A stretch of 64,000 nt of DNA from Strongylocentrotus purpuratus (Eukaryota > Echinodermata > Echinoidea > Camarodonta > Strongylocentrotidae): NCBI RefSeq assembly GCF_000002235.5, contig NW_022145609.1, forward strand, positions 7,883,163 through 7,947,162, written 5' to 3'. Made by a program: the position numbers and the translations under genes. This document shows, one piece after another, positions 39,344-47,226 of the stretch (the stretch's first letter is position 1; every line of letters begins with the position of its first letter). The notes under the pieces were generated by a model. That model ran no database searches and was not told the DNA's origin. It was given only the letters and a program-made list of their open reading frames with translations.

Positions 39344-39864
39344 TTTTTTTTTGGGGGGGGGGGTTATAACTCTTCATGACTCTTCATGACGGCAGCCATA
39401 CTTCCAGACTGTGGCCTTTTTTATTTGGAACCTATTTAGGATACTATCCTTGTTCTGCATTATAAGTGCTTTAGATGAGTATAACTTATAAATGAAGATA
39501 AAGCTTCCTTGTGAGGGACAGATACCAGCTGCAAATAACTTAAATATCTAAGGATCAAACGAATAATAATAAATGTATGGATATATTTGAAAGTTTTATT
39601 TGAAGTTACTTATGCTGTGATGAAATAAAAGAAGCGGGGGAGATGATAGTCTTCATTTCTTAAATTTCAACCAGTTTAAGTTCACAGTAATACTTTCCTA
39701 CAACGGTGAAATCAAACGATAAAATGTAATCGAAAGATAGATGGAGAAGAAAAGCTGTAATGATGAAATTTTCTTTCTTCTTTTTCTAGGAGCAATATCT
39801 GTACATCCATGACGTTGTCCGAGAGTACCTCGCATCGTGTGAAATCTACGAAAACTTCAGGTAG
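4230..39864 (+). CDS. Receptor-type protein tyrosine phosphatase, R2B-like (PTPRK/M/T/U-related), 24 exons, 5' partial
   Basis: A single-pass membrane enzyme that removes phosphate from tyrosines of cytoplasmic or junctional proteins. Joining the 24 exons listed separately gives 2,888 nt and an uninterrupted 961-residue C-terminal part of the protein. Order: FN3 (about 1-105), membrane-proximal FN3-like region (105-240), transmembrane helix (260-279) followed by three Arg, juxtamembrane linker (283-406), D1 (about 407-690) and D2 (about 715-961). D1 has KNRY at 427-430, WPD at 562-564, [10 protein letters not shown] with Cys596, and Gln640. D2 has HCMDGVTRSG with Cys891 but GWKER where WPD is expected. 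Phrases such as VYGDF-like 'ETYGDF', 'RPYL', 'VMLNE' and '[10 protein letters not shown]' resemble R2B phosphatases; the LAR (R2A) class is the alternative. Upstream exons with the signal peptide and any MAM/Ig domains are outside the window. Confidence 0.93.
7245..7547. repeat. (GA)n and (CA)n microsatellite tract
   Basis: A GA-rich run (7260-7370) is followed by CA-rich sequence with CACAGCAC-type variants and a second short GA run. Leu/Ser-repeat frames on the minus strand are artefacts. Confidence 0.95.
10311..10505 (+). mobile_element. 195-bp TTAA-flanked MITE, copy A
   Basis: Starts TTAAAGCGGGACTGCAC and ends GTGCGGACAGGCTTTAA; these ends are imperfect inverted repeats. It shares the core GAGAGCTGATTTGATGA and CCTGGCCAAAC with copies B and C. 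It lies 38 bp upstream of RPTP exon 2. Confidence 0.8.
10544..10751 (+). CDS. RPTP exon 2: second half of FN3 domain
   Basis: Acceptor TTTCCACAG, donor CAG|GTAAGAG, phase 0 to 1. It encodes residues 36-104 and includes the FN3 hallmark L-x-P-x-T-x-Y (here [20 protein letters not shown]). NLST is a second sequon. A 195-bp TTAA element ends 38 bp before the acceptor. Confidence 0.9.
12061..12157 (+). CDS. RPTP exon 3: start of membrane-proximal FN3-like region
   Basis: Acceptor TTTTCATAG, donor CAG|GTAAGT, phase 1 to 2. The opening split codon with exon 2 gives Ala, then [12 protein letters not shown], a typical Pro-rich start of an FN3-type module, and MVTLQLQPL. Residues 105-136. Confidence 0.82.
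12264..12331. repeat. (ACT)n microsatellite
   Basis: About 21 ACT triplets roughly 110 bp after RPTP exon 3. Confidence 0.95.
13228..13494. mobile_element. 267-bp hAT-like MITE with 8-bp target site duplication
   Basis: Flanked by perfect direct repeats CCTTATTC (13220-13227 and 13495-13502). The ends are inverted: CCCGGCCCCCC...ACTCAG and CTGAGTGGGGGGGCCGGG. Inside, an ~87-bp unit (CAGCAAAAGTCCGGTGTGTA ... TTTTTCTTTTG) is duplicated in tandem. An 8-bp duplication is typical of hAT transposition. Confidence 0.85.
17843..18382. mobile_element. 540-bp TTAA-flanked non-autonomous DNA transposon, copy 2
   Basis: Same length and orientation as copy 1, in the 9-kb intron before RPTP exon 4. Inverted ends TTAAAGGTACTATGTCCC and GGGACATAGTACCTTTAA; the match extends inward to TTTGCAG, giving about 24 bp with one mismatch after the TTAA. 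The minus-strand frame at 17991-18275 is also open and matches the one in copy 1. Confidence 0.87.
19116..19157. repeat. (GT)n microsatellite
   Basis: About 20 GT dinucleotides in the RPTP 9-kb intron. Confidence 0.95.
20735..20900 (+). repeat. Probable tRNA-derived SINE
   Basis: A box A-like stretch (TCTAGTGGTAATGTCC) and a box B-like stretch (GCGGTTCGAGACT) about 50 bp apart are followed by a non-tRNA body and an A-rich tail (CTGTAAAAAAACAC). No cloverleaf forms, so it is not a tRNA gene. Confidence 0.45.
21199..21469 (+). CDS. RPTP exon 4: membrane-proximal ectodomain
   Basis: Acceptor CCCTCCAG, donor AGG|GTTAGT, phase 2 to 0. Residues 137-227. The segment [20 protein letters not shown] followed by SSYGISM matches the membrane-proximal pattern of R2B and LAR phosphatases (GD-x-x-x-Y-x-G-Y-x-N-x-P-L-x-P). 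NRT is a sequon. The exon is GC-rich compared with its AT-rich introns, as expected for real coding sequence. The preceding intron is about 9 kb. Confidence 0.88.
21955..21994 (+). CDS. RPTP exon 5: 40-nt micro-exon of the stalk
   Basis: Acceptor TTGTTTAG, donor AAAG|GTCAGT. Its length (13 codons plus one base) fits the phase 0 end of exon 4 and the phase 1 start of exon 6. It encodes [13 protein letters not shown]. It carries no domain signature, so the call rests on splice sites and phase. Confidence 0.65.
23966..24089 (+). CDS. RPTP exon 6: transmembrane helix
   Basis: Acceptor GATCACAG, donor AAG|GTAAGG, phase 1 to 2. Residues 241-281. A stalk with an NAT sequon leads into the 20-residue hydrophobic stretch [20 protein letters not shown] and then Arg-Arg-Arg, a stop-transfer signal that sets the N-out, C-in orientation. 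Confidence 0.92.
24170..24295. repeat. (CT)n microsatellite
   Basis: Imperfect to perfect CT repeats soon after the transmembrane exon. Confidence 0.95.
26627..26679 (+). CDS. RPTP exon 7: juxtamembrane basic segment
   Basis: Acceptor GTTCTTAG, donor CTAG|GTATGT, phase 2 to 1. Residues 282-299, [18 protein letters not shown]. This is a basic cytoplasmic segment just inside the membrane. It is short, and phase agreement on both sides supports it. Confidence 0.75.
27210..27302 (+). CDS. RPTP exon 8: juxtamembrane linker
   Basis: Acceptor CAATCACAG, donor AAAC|GTAAGT, phase 1 to 1. Residues 300-330, Ser/Asn/Gly-rich and probably unstructured. Because both ends are phase 1, skipping this exon would keep the frame, so it could be an alternative cassette. 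A 195-bp TTAA element starts 21 bp after it. Confidence 0.75.
27323..27517 (+). mobile_element. 195-bp TTAA-flanked MITE, copy B
   Basis: Starts TTAAGCCCCACTGCAC and ends GCAGATAGGCTTTAA. It aligns to copy A throughout, and begins 21 bp after the donor of RPTP exon 8. Confidence 0.8.
28143..28369 (+). CDS. RPTP exon 9: linker and entry to D1
   Basis: Acceptor CTTCCTTTAG, donor GAG|GTGGGT, phase 1 to 0. Residues 331-406. A low-complexity Gly/Asn/Pro/Arg linker leads into [13 protein letters not shown] and FKLDYE, the N-terminal helix that precedes RPTP D1 domains. The open frame continues past the donor into the intron, but that extension lacks family similarity. Confidence 0.85.
28908..28995 (+). 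CDS. RPTP exon 10: D1 pTyr-recognition loop
   Basis: Acceptor TTTTACAG, donor CCAT|GTAAGT, phase 0 to 1. Residues 407-435, with GQMYTWEVA and the invariant KNRY (427-430) of the substrate-tyrosine recognition loop. Confidence 0.95.
30509..30585 (+). CDS. RPTP exon 11: D1 YDHSRV and DYINAS motifs
   Basis: Acceptor TCCTGCAG, donor AGC|GTGAGT, phase 1 to 0. Residues 436-461. The family motifs YDHSRVIL and DYINASF are intact. Confidence 0.95.
31462..31498 (+). CDS. RPTP exon 12: 37-nt exon, D1 YIATQG motif
   Basis: Acceptor GATTTTCAG, donor CAAG|GTGAGA, phase 0 to 1. [12 protein letters not shown] followed by the split Gly completes the conserved YIATQGP motif with the next exon. Confidence 0.93.
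31833..31930 (+). CDS. RPTP exon 13: D1 FWRMVW motif
   Basis: Acceptor TATCCCTAG, donor AAG|GTAAGA, phase 1 to 0. Residues 474-506 include [12 protein letters not shown] and [10 protein letters not shown], standard D1 motifs. Confidence 0.95.
32178..32294 (+). CDS. RPTP exon 14: D1 KCxxYWP motif
   Basis: Acceptor TTATGGCAG, donor AAG|GTAGAG, phase 0 to 0. Residues 507-545: [20 protein letters not shown]. The wording resembles R2B rather than LAR D1 domains. Confidence 0.93.
32862..33016 (+). CDS. RPTP exon 15: D1 WPD loop and catalytic Cys
   Basis: Acceptor GTATGGCAG, donor GCAG|GTAAGA, phase 0 to 2. Residues 546-596. HYTSWPDMG holds the general-acid Asp564. The exon ends in VHC, placing catalytic Cys596 at its last full codon, so the P-loop is split by the intron. 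Confidence 0.95.
33489..33624 (+). CDS. RPTP exon 16: D1 P-loop and Q-loop
   Basis: Acceptor TTCGCAG, donor CCG|GTAAGT, phase 2 to 0. Residues 597-642: [11 protein letters not shown] completes the CX5R loop, and MVQTP holds the Q-loop Gln640. D1 therefore keeps every residue needed for activity. Confidence 0.95.
33863..34012 (+). CDS. RPTP exon 17: end of D1
   Basis: Acceptor TGTATTTAG, donor AGT|GTGAGT, phase 0 to 0. Residues 643-692: [20 protein letters not shown], the C-terminal D1 helix, then the helix linking D1 to D2. Confidence 0.93.
34085..34200 (+). repeat. Possible tRNA-related SINE head
   Basis: GCAGTGGTCTGTAACA followed by GGGGTTCGAGGTTCAAAAC resembles degenerate box A and box B promoter elements. 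No tail or second copy was recognised. Confidence 0.3.
34537..34636 (+). CDS. RPTP exon 18: D1-D2 linker and D2 KNR motif
   Basis: Acceptor GATACAG, donor CCTC|GTAAGT, phase 0 to 1. Residues 693-725 end in [11 protein letters not shown], the D2 counterpart of the recognition loop and close to the R2B form KNR-x-x-D-x-x-P. Confidence 0.9.
34722..35230. mobile_element. 509-bp TTAA-flanked element with 23-bp perfect terminal inverted repeats
   Basis: The left end TTAAAGGTAATACAAAGTTT plus TGG is the exact reverse complement of the right end at 35208-35230. No coding frame is seen inside. It lies 85 bp after RPTP exon 18. The first nine bases (TTAAAGGTA) are shared with the 540-bp family. Confidence 0.85.
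35605..35681 (+). CDS. RPTP exon 19: D2 core
   Basis: Acceptor CTTTTAG, donor GAT|GTAAGA, phase 1 to 0. Residues 726-751: DKYRPYL and NYVNATFLD, the D2 equivalent of the YINAS motif. Confidence 0.92.
36134..36268 (+). CDS. RPTP exon 20: D2 IATQ and FWRM motifs
   Basis: Acceptor TTTAACAG, donor CAG|GTAAGC, phase 0 to 0. Residues 752-796: [22 protein letters not shown] and VIVMLNE. Confidence 0.95.
36741..36869 (+). CDS. RPTP exon 21: D2 QYWP motif
   Basis: Acceptor TGTCTTAG, donor GTC|GTAAGT, phase 0 to 0. Residues 797-839: [21 protein letters not shown] donor three bases earlier (ACG|GTCGTA) is possible but weaker. Confidence 0.9.
37767..37924 (+). CDS. RPTP exon 22: D2 degenerate WPD loop and P-loop Cys
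   Basis: Acceptor TTTTTCAG, donor GCAT|GTAAGT, phase 0 to 2. Residues 840-891. The WPD position reads [11 protein letters not shown], so the catalytic Asp is missing. The exon ends in VHC (Cys891), the same split P-loop position as exon 15. Confidence 0.93.
38783..38918 (+). CDS. RPTP exon 23: D2 P-loop
   Basis: Acceptor TTTTGCAG, donor GAG|GTAAGA, phase 2 to 0. Residues 892-937: [14 protein letters not shown] and [12 protein letters not shown]5R is kept, but the Q-loop reads MVPSE instead of MVQTE. Confidence 0.93.
38966..39055 (-). mobile_element. 3' end of a CR1/L2-type LINE
   Basis: On the minus strand: ACCAACAGAAAAACAGCC, then TTGGCTGAAGTTGGTGCCGT, then GCAAAAATAAAAATAAACTG and a short (CTGAA)n tail. 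LINEs of the CR1/L2 group end in short tandem repeats rather than poly-A. No reverse transcriptase sequence is attached; the fragment is a short 5'-truncated copy about 47 bp after RPTP exon 23. Confidence 0.55.
39185..39362. repeat. ATTT/ATT-rich low-complexity tract ending in a G run
   Basis: T-rich (TTTA)n and (ATT)n, then T-run and G-run. Phe/Ile-rich open frames across it are not genes. Confidence 0.95.
39790..39864 (+). CDS. RPTP exon 24: C-terminus and stop
   Basis: Acceptor TTTTTCTAG. Residues 938-961, [20 protein letters not shown] then ENFR and TAG. RPTPs commonly end a few residues after D2 at a Y-x-N-F-like sequence, which supports this stop. Confidence 0.93.
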   Translation, partial: EQYLYIHDVVREYLASCEIYENFR

Positions 39865-41146
39865 ATCGATCTCGGAATTCAAATAAACTCTGTATTATAC
39901 GAGATAGCAAAGATACTGCGCACTTTTTAATCCAAGGAGGTAATCAGAGAGCTTTCATGTCCTGGCCAAGGACTCAACAGAACGAAGCGCTAATGTTTAA
40001 TGACTCACAAGTGGAATGTAAAGTGTCAGTAAAGACATCATCTTCCACAACTCGAGAATGGGCTTACCTCTATTTGAAATTTTGCGAAGGATATCAACAA
40101 CGTACATGTCCAGGAATCTTGCATTATGTTCGTAAGTTTGTGAAGATTTTAGCAGCATGGGTGTGAACGTAACGATGACATCGAACGGCCAAGTAGATAT
40201 CATCATAGCACTTTGATTCAAGTTTGATTGGACGTTACGCAGTTGAACTCCTACAGACTCGCTTAGAGGTGTCCGCGGAAAGTGAAACCAAGGAGTAATT
40301 TTGAACAAGTTGGCTGATTGTTTTATCGCCACTGAGAATTGAACTTGTCGGTATCCATGGTAACCAGTGAATCGAGATGAACTCTTCGACGGTGGATAAT
40401 AAATGCCAATGAACGAAGTTAAAGGAAATGTGTGTCACCTGGTGCTGTGTAAAGACGTCATTGTTACATCAAATACACGTATTTCATCAAATCTTCTATC
40501 TTTCTCATTTGCTTTTTTTAAATTAAGTTTATTAAGTTATAATTTGATATCAAATTTGGAATCCTTTTTATTACCATTACCGTCTCCTTATCTTATATAT
40601 GTATATATAATATATGTGTTGAGACAATAATATTATAACGGTGATGTGTTAAAAAAAAGTGAAATACTTGGTAAACTACTCATCTTCTTTATCGGAATTA
40701 TCATTAGATCAATATAAAACTGTTATGATTACTGTATTAAAAATTCAAGCACATTGAAATATTTGTCCTCTGGTATAAGTATTGCTGCAAAATGCTGATG
40801 AACCAACAAAATTACTTCGTATCAAATAATTGGATAAAACTGGCAATATTTGAGGTTTTCAATTCATTTTTTATTTTTCTATGAGAGTAAAGGTTAAAAG
40901 AGAGGGATATCACGAAGAAATAATATATATATCATCTGAATATAACTATAATCCTTCGCACAATTTTGATGATCATTTTTGAAAGAATGTGTACAAATGT
41001 TTTTTTACTCAGATTCTCCTGGTATGAGAATAATAATTTGTAAATTGTTATTATTAAATATCATTAATTGAGTAATCATGATGCAATTGATGAATATGGT
41101 TATTATTATTTTTGATGTACAATATCGACCAAATATTTAGATATGC

Positions 41147-41152
41147 AATAAA
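41147..41152 (+). terminator. Candidate polyadenylation signal of the RPTP gene
   Basis: AATAAA about 1.3 kb after the stop, followed by a T/GT-rich stretch. Other AATAAA hexamers occur at 39882 (only 18 bp after the stop) and 40398, so the true 3' end is uncertain. Confidence 0.3.
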
Positions 41153-42437
41153 GAAATGTAAATATTTTATTATGATGTGCAATGGATCCTTACTATGAAC
41201 AGAAAGTGTTATATGTATTTTATTAGAAGTCTGTCTAGTTTTGTAGAATAACCATTAAAACAGAATCTTATTTCTTTATTGTTGATGAGTTTAAGAAATG
41301 TAAATAAAGGAATTCGAATTAGAGATGGCCCGCTCGTTTCGAGAAGATATAATATTTCATCATGGTATACATGTAGAGAGCAGCTTTTAATGAACTTACA
41401 AATCACAACTGCGCTTAACCAAGATAACATAAATATAGACAAGCATTTTACAAATCACGTGGTATTTATGATTAATATTTTTCAAACAATTAACTTGGTG
41501 CTATAAGGTCGATTCCTCTTAGGCCCAATCTGTGTTATGTTTCGAAAAGGACAGCAAATAGTATGTGCCTTACAATGAACATCAAATTTTAAGTGCCTCG
41601 ATTGGGCTTGGGTGCGCATGCGTACCTGTTTGAATGTTTGAATGTATAACAGCGGAATGGAGTACAAAGGATACTCTTTATCATGAAGTGCAATTGAAAT
41701 GTATACAGTCTTCTTTGTCATTGGATTTTTACTATGAGAAAATCATTAAAAGAATGAAAAAAATATGAATGCCTATTTCTCCGTGTCATCATTTAGCCTA
41801 TAGTATTATGATCGTATTATCATTCTATTTCATTACATAAAAATAGGTAGAAATGACTGTATATTATATTAAAATAAGTTTGGAAAAAAGTAGTTTACTA
41901 AGATATTGACTAATTGTCATTATAGCACCAAACAAAGAAGAAGAAGAATATCATAATGATTATATTTGTGCTGTTTATTTCATCTATTGGATACCTTAAT
42001 ACTCTCTTCCGTTTTTATCTAATTTTATCCAATATGACAGGACAACAATTTAAGCTGTGCTTATCACGACCCCCTTTTCTATGTATACTTTTTAACAAGC
42101 TTACTTTTTAAAATCATACAAAATCTGACGATGTATATGGAAACAAATAAACATTATAATTATATATTTAAATTGATCACAGCCAACAGCTGAATAAAGG
42201 ATTCTTTTATTATATTCAGTAAAATTTCAAAAAATACATATATCGTAAAACTATTGCTGAATTGTTCTCAACTTCAAAAGCCTGTGTAATTTTCTTGTAA
42301 TTTTTTTAATCGTAGGATGGCAAGTAAAGGTCATGGATTAGGTAGGCATATGCAACGAATCGTCGACAACCATGTCAGGAAGCCGATAAATCGTTTTACA
42401 AACCCATGATTAGCCACAAATTCATGATTTCGATACT

Positions 42438-42490
42438 ATCAATTTAATTCAATTCAATTCACATTTATTCGGCAAAAGAAAAAAATCTAA
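42438..42490 (-). mobile_element. LINE-like 3' tail
   Basis: The reverse complement reads TTTTGCCGAATAAATGTG followed by (AATTG)n. The GCCGAATAAAT core recurs at 63037 on the other strand with a different simple-repeat tail. Confidence 0.4.
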
Positions 42491-44756
42491 ATGAAATCAT
42501 TACAAATAACGGGACTGCCAAAATAAGTTAAAAACTTGTAAACAAGCAACGCCAAACATAAAAACATACAGATATAATACATGGAAAATATCTAGAGAAA
42601 CACCTACACGAAAATCATCATCATCTTCATTGATTTGCAATTAAAGACTTTTCTATCTTCGGCTACTTTTCTATGGTAGACCGATAAATGTGCACTTATT
42701 GACATTTATTTTATTTACTAGTAAAGGCATCATAAATGCTTGTCGCATAAGTGACACGTCTCAGGGAGTAAATTTAATCCCCAATGTACGGAGCTTATTA
42801 TTTTACTCCCTTTAAGGAGTGAAGTTTGCCCCCAATGGTGCTTAATTAACACCTTTTGGTTCCATTTTCATGACAAATCGGTTCAAATTTACACCCGTGG
42901 GGTTGAATTTTTATACCCTATGATCGATTCCACACCCCTCTTATGCACAGCATCAACCAAATTATTGATCATCCCTCGAGCAATCAATCATCCATGCTTC
43001 GTAATCACCAAACAATCACTGATTCTCACCCTCTTGTCTAGGTTTCACTGCTCTAAAGAAATCAGACCAGAATCTCGAGTTAAGTGTCGAAAAGCTTTAA
43101 TGCTTACCTAAACAACAGTTAGTGTGAACTCAACACAAGTGCAAACTGTAAGAACCAACTTAAAGTTAGCCTAGGTGAGGCTGGCCTGGATGGACGTATC
43201 GGATCAAATGTTGTGGAAGTACTTTAATACACAATCATGATTGCCTGAATATCTTCCCTTAAGTTACACGTATAAGAAGGCAATTATGTACTAGTTAGTA
43301 AAACAACAGTTATGCTAATTTCATTAAATTATCAAATATAGCCTTCGGCACAACCCCTTATTCTTGATCAGATAACTTTCACACAAATAATATGCCCAAT
43401 TGAAACATGATAATTCCCCGAACATGACTAAAATATCTAAATTATGCTAATTTTCCTTCATTTGGCAGTACCTATATCGACACGATGCGCCATTGCAGTA
43501 GCGCATGTGCATATGCACTCACAACAGAAAAATGCTTACCTCCCTTGACCTATCAGAGCTCGTATGACTAGAATTACACCCCTCAAATGACTATTCTGTA
43601 TGCCCTTGCGTATTTCCGTGTTTTACTCCCTAAAAGTTGTAATAGGGGGCGCCCTATTTTTCCAATTTCGTTTTACTCCCCAAGAACACCTTTTATTTTT
43701 CTGTGTGTAGGTTTTAAATGGTTTGGGTTGCGTTTAAGGACTAAGGTTATCATTAGGATTAAGACTCAATACGAAGAGCAACGGCATTGATCTTTGCTCT
43801 TATGTATCGCTCATCTTGCATTTACATACTCACTTGCCATCCTACGATTAATATATTCGAGAGCCTAACGCCAGTGATGCGACATAACGACATTTCATAT
43901 TATTTTTGTTATTTGTATTGTTATAATTATTATAACATCCATATTGACAAACAGTCAGCTATGCTGGGCCGATTTAGTTTACAAGGAAGTCTGGAAAACT
44001 GAATTACAATTATTACGAACATGAGGGTTACAACTTACATATATAATATGATTATTATAACCCACCCCTTAAGTCATCATAAAGGATTTGAAATGAGTAT
44101 TACCTAACCCTAGTGAGCGCACAGAAGTTATGCAAATGTAATTATGTTAAGCACATTCACAAATAAATAGTTATGTAAATAAAGTACTAAATGAATAAAG
44201 GTAAAGTAAAAAAAATCAAAACGAAGATAAATGATATTCATAATGTTTCTTTATTCATCTTTCAACTTTATGTTGATATAAAAGTCCATGATAAGACAAA
44301 CACGAATCGAATGAAGGCAACTCGATTTTCAAACGAATGGCAATTTCATGTTTTGATCAATAGATCCAATCCTCGTGCACAAATCGATTCTGATATTGCT
44401 GGTTTTATCATTCGACTTCGATGATCAAATGGAATATCATAAGAAAAGATAAAAGAGTATTTCTTTTAGTGACGTAAACAAATTTAGTTGTGAGTATCTA
44501 AAGAAATATAACTGGAGGAAATTTGGTTTCGTTCTTAAAGAACTAAGGTCGCAAAGAATTTTCCCCCAAATCAACTCGGGGCCTTAATTTTTTTTTTTTT
44601 TAAGCAATCATACTGCCTTAAGAAATCATGTTTGGATAAGGCAATATATCTTTGTAATATTCGCACATTTCATTATGTGATGAACGACGCTATTGGATTT
44701 GCCTTATAGGTTGATTTTCTTCGAAAATCTTTGCGATCGGATTCACTGTATCTGAG

Positions 44757-44949
44757 TTAAGCCTATCTGCACTTGTTTGGCCAGGAGTGATTAGACCTTC
44801 TTGCGAGGTCACCGGTTATCTCATCAAATCAGCTCTCGATTAACATTAAAAAAAGGGGGATTATGGGGGACCAACGGGTACCGCTTAAGCATTTTTGGCT
44901 AAATAGAGGGCGCATGGAAGTAGATACGAGTAGTGCAGTCCCGATTTAA
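44757..44949 (-). mobile_element. 195-bp TTAA-flanked MITE, copy C (inverted)
   Basis: The reverse complement aligns to copies A and B (GACTGCACTAC, GAGAGCTGATTTGATGAGAT, CTGGCCAAAC, GCAGATAGGC). The right-hand TTAA overlaps the TAA stop of the minus-strand FAMeT-like exon. Confidence 0.78.
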
Positions 44950-45214
44950 TACGAATCACAGATGTGAATAACAAATCTTCCCTCTGTAGTGTATTTACAA
45001 ATTGCAACATGACGAATAGTGAGCGGGTGAGGATCGGTATATGTCATGAATGGGGTTAGGTCGTGATCGTCGAATACGTTGATGACTCCCTGCTCGTACG
45101 TGACGAGGATTGACAGCGTTCTATTGCTACTCAGTCCATCAGATGGGTTGTGTTCCGAAGCTACCACACATCCAACCTTACACCGACAAATAAGATGAGC
45201 ACTTCCTCCTATAT
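44946..45214 (-). CDS. Probable terminal exon of a FAMeT-like (farnesoic acid O-methyltransferase-like, PF12248-type) domain protein
   Basis: On the minus strand a pyrimidine tract and TCGTAG acceptor precede an 89-codon open segment ending in TAA. It reads through VTYEQGVINVFDDHDLTPFM and then TYTDPHPLTIRHVAI, the pattern of FAMeT-like domains (aromatic, dG-x-i-x-V, pf-x-x-y-x-Dp-x-Pl, hva). Members of this family often lack shown methyltransferase activity, and no enzyme function is claimed here. Upstream exons are not visible; the DNA to the right is repeat-rich, so this could be an orphan or decayed exon. The stop codon lies inside the TTAA that borders a 195-bp element (44757-44949). Confidence 0.5.
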
Positions 45215-45561
45215 CTACGAGAACAAAACAAAAACAGATGAAATGAATGCTTACTGTTGGCCACAAGCATTAAACAAACATCGGTGTATCCAGACATTTA
45301 TAAACAGGGGGGGGGGGCACAGTTGTGTCCTTTTAAGCTAATGACCAACAGGTTCATAAATGATTCCACGGTAACATGGGAATTGGCATAATGGGGGGGG
45401 GGGGGCGGCTAAACAGGCTTTACTCGATGGATGAAATTAAAACCAACAGGGCCATTGGCATTGGTTAGGGAAGGGTGTAGGAGGCAGCGTCTTCATTCCC
45501 TTTTTATCTTTTTTTTTCTGGGCATTTTAGCCATTTGATTGGGGATCCTTTGCCCCCCCCC
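45215..45561. other. Presumed intron or flank of the FAMeT-like exon
   Basis: Two G runs (about 45305 and 45392) and AT-rich filler. No upstream exon of the minus-strand gene found. Confidence 0.4.
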
Positions 45562-47226
45562 CAGACGCGGATCCAGGGGGCCGATCGGGTTTCCCCCCCC
45601 CCCCCCCGTTAAAAAAAAATTAAAAAAGGAGAGAGAGAGAAGGAAAGAGGAAGAAGAAAAGAAAAGAGGGAAGAAGGAGATCGGGGGGGGGGGGGCAAAA
45701 GGACTTGCCTCCCAGGCTGTTACCTCCCCCCCCCCCCCCCCACAATCAAAAAATAAAAGAGAAGGAAGGAAAGGGAAAGAAAAAAGGAAAAGAGGAGATA
45801 AAGGGAAGGAAAAAAGAGGAAGAAAAAAAAATGAAGGGGGATATCAGTTGCAATTGTCCCGCCTACAACTTGTGAATCGGGAGGAGGGGGGGGGCAAAAG
45901 GCCCTTGCCTCCCCCTGTCCCCCCTAAAAAAAAGAGAGAGAAGGAAAAGGAAAAGAGGAGAGCTAAAAGTAAAAGGAGGAGAAAAGAAAAGAAAAAGGAG
46001 AAAAGAAGGGGAGATCAATTGCGGTTAATCCCGCCAACAATGTGTTAGAAAGGGTGGAGGCCGAAATGACCTTGCCTCCCCCCCCCCCCCCAGCAAACCT
46101 AAAAGAGAGAGAAGGAGTGGAAGGGAAAGGGAAAGAGGAGAGAAAGGGAAAGAGGAGAGAAAGGGAAAGAAAAAAAATGAAGAAAGGTAAGGGATATATC
46201 AGTTGCAATTTTCCCGCCAACAAGGTGTAGATGGGGGGGGGGGGGGGGCAATGGTGTACTGATAGAGGAGGGGGGGGGGGGCTTTGGGGAAATAAAATTC
46301 AAACCTGGTTTATTTCTAATTCCATAACGGTGGTTTACAAATAATGCTGAAATGACATAATTTTCCGACATTTTTCCTCACTTTTAAGTAAATTAAACTT
46401 TTTTATGCGTTTGTTGGAAAATGACAAATTCCCAAATTTACAGCCAGGCAAAAAAATGCTTCTTGAGATGCCTACATGTCATGGCCCGCGGAACGGCGGT
46501 GATCGGAATCCTCGAACCCCCCCCCCCCCCCCCCCCCCCCCATTTTTTGAAAAAGTATAATAAAGAGAAATAAAAAGAAAGAGAGCAAGAAAGAAAAAAT
46601 AGTTAACTGCCAGTGTCACATTATAATGAGGTATCAAAATATGCTCATCTGACCATGATTAAATGCTTAAAACCACGAGGGCTCTACCCCCTGGATTCCA
46701 CCTAGGGCCGTAAGGCGGGCCCTTAGATGCTCATCTGACGGTATTTTAATGCCTAAAACCCCTAATTTCTGGGGGCTCTGCCCATTGGACCCCACGCCAA
46801 ATAGTGTCCTGCCAGTGTCACAAAAAATAAGGTATAAAAAAATGCTCATCTGACCGTAATTAAACGCCTACAACCCCTAAGCTTCCGGGGGCTCTCCCCC
46901 CTGGACCCAATCAAGAGCCCTAAGGCGGGCCCCTTGATACTCATCTGACCGTAATTGAGTGCCTAAAGCACTTGGGCTTCCGGGGCTCCTCCCCCTGAAC
47001 CCCACGCCAATTAGTGACCTGCCAGTGCCTCAATTAGGTATCAAAATAATTCTCATCTGACCGTAATTAAATGCCTAAAACCCCTGAACTTCCGGTGCTC
47101 TGCCCCCTGGACCCCGCCTAGGGCCCTAAGGCGGACCCCTGAATGCTAATCTGACCGTACATTATTGCCTTAAACCCCTGAGCTTTCGGGGGCGGACAAG
47201 GTATCAACATTATGTTCATCTGACCG
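45562..47226 (+). mobile_element. Composite repeat, copy 1 (blocks A-B-C)
   Basis: Begins CAGACGCGGATCCAGGGGG. Block A (about 45590-46255) is four purine-rich units, each with CTTGCCTCCCC and CAGTTGCAATTTCCCGCC-type words. Block B (46280-46500) is a unique-looking 220 bp. Block C (46540-47226) repeats CTCATCTGACCGTAATTAAA and CTTCCGGGGGCTCTGCCCCC. The order A-B-C recurs inverted at 52424-54031 and partly at 56923-59014. Confidence 0.65.

Larger units (their letters stand above)
39865..44756. other. RPTP 3' UTR and intergenic region
   Basis: Early part is UTR with several AATAAA hexamers. The LINE-like tail is at 42438. TTTTACTCCC-type words recur on both sides of 42800-43700, possibly the ends of an undetermined element. 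Open frames here (40403-40630, 43587-43790, for example) show no family signature. Confidence 0.45.

Noticed and set aside
45539-46048. 169-codon open frame, the longest in the window
   Set aside because: It is translated purine-rich minisatellite (Lys/Glu/Arg and Pro runs). It crosses G and C homopolymers and has no domain.
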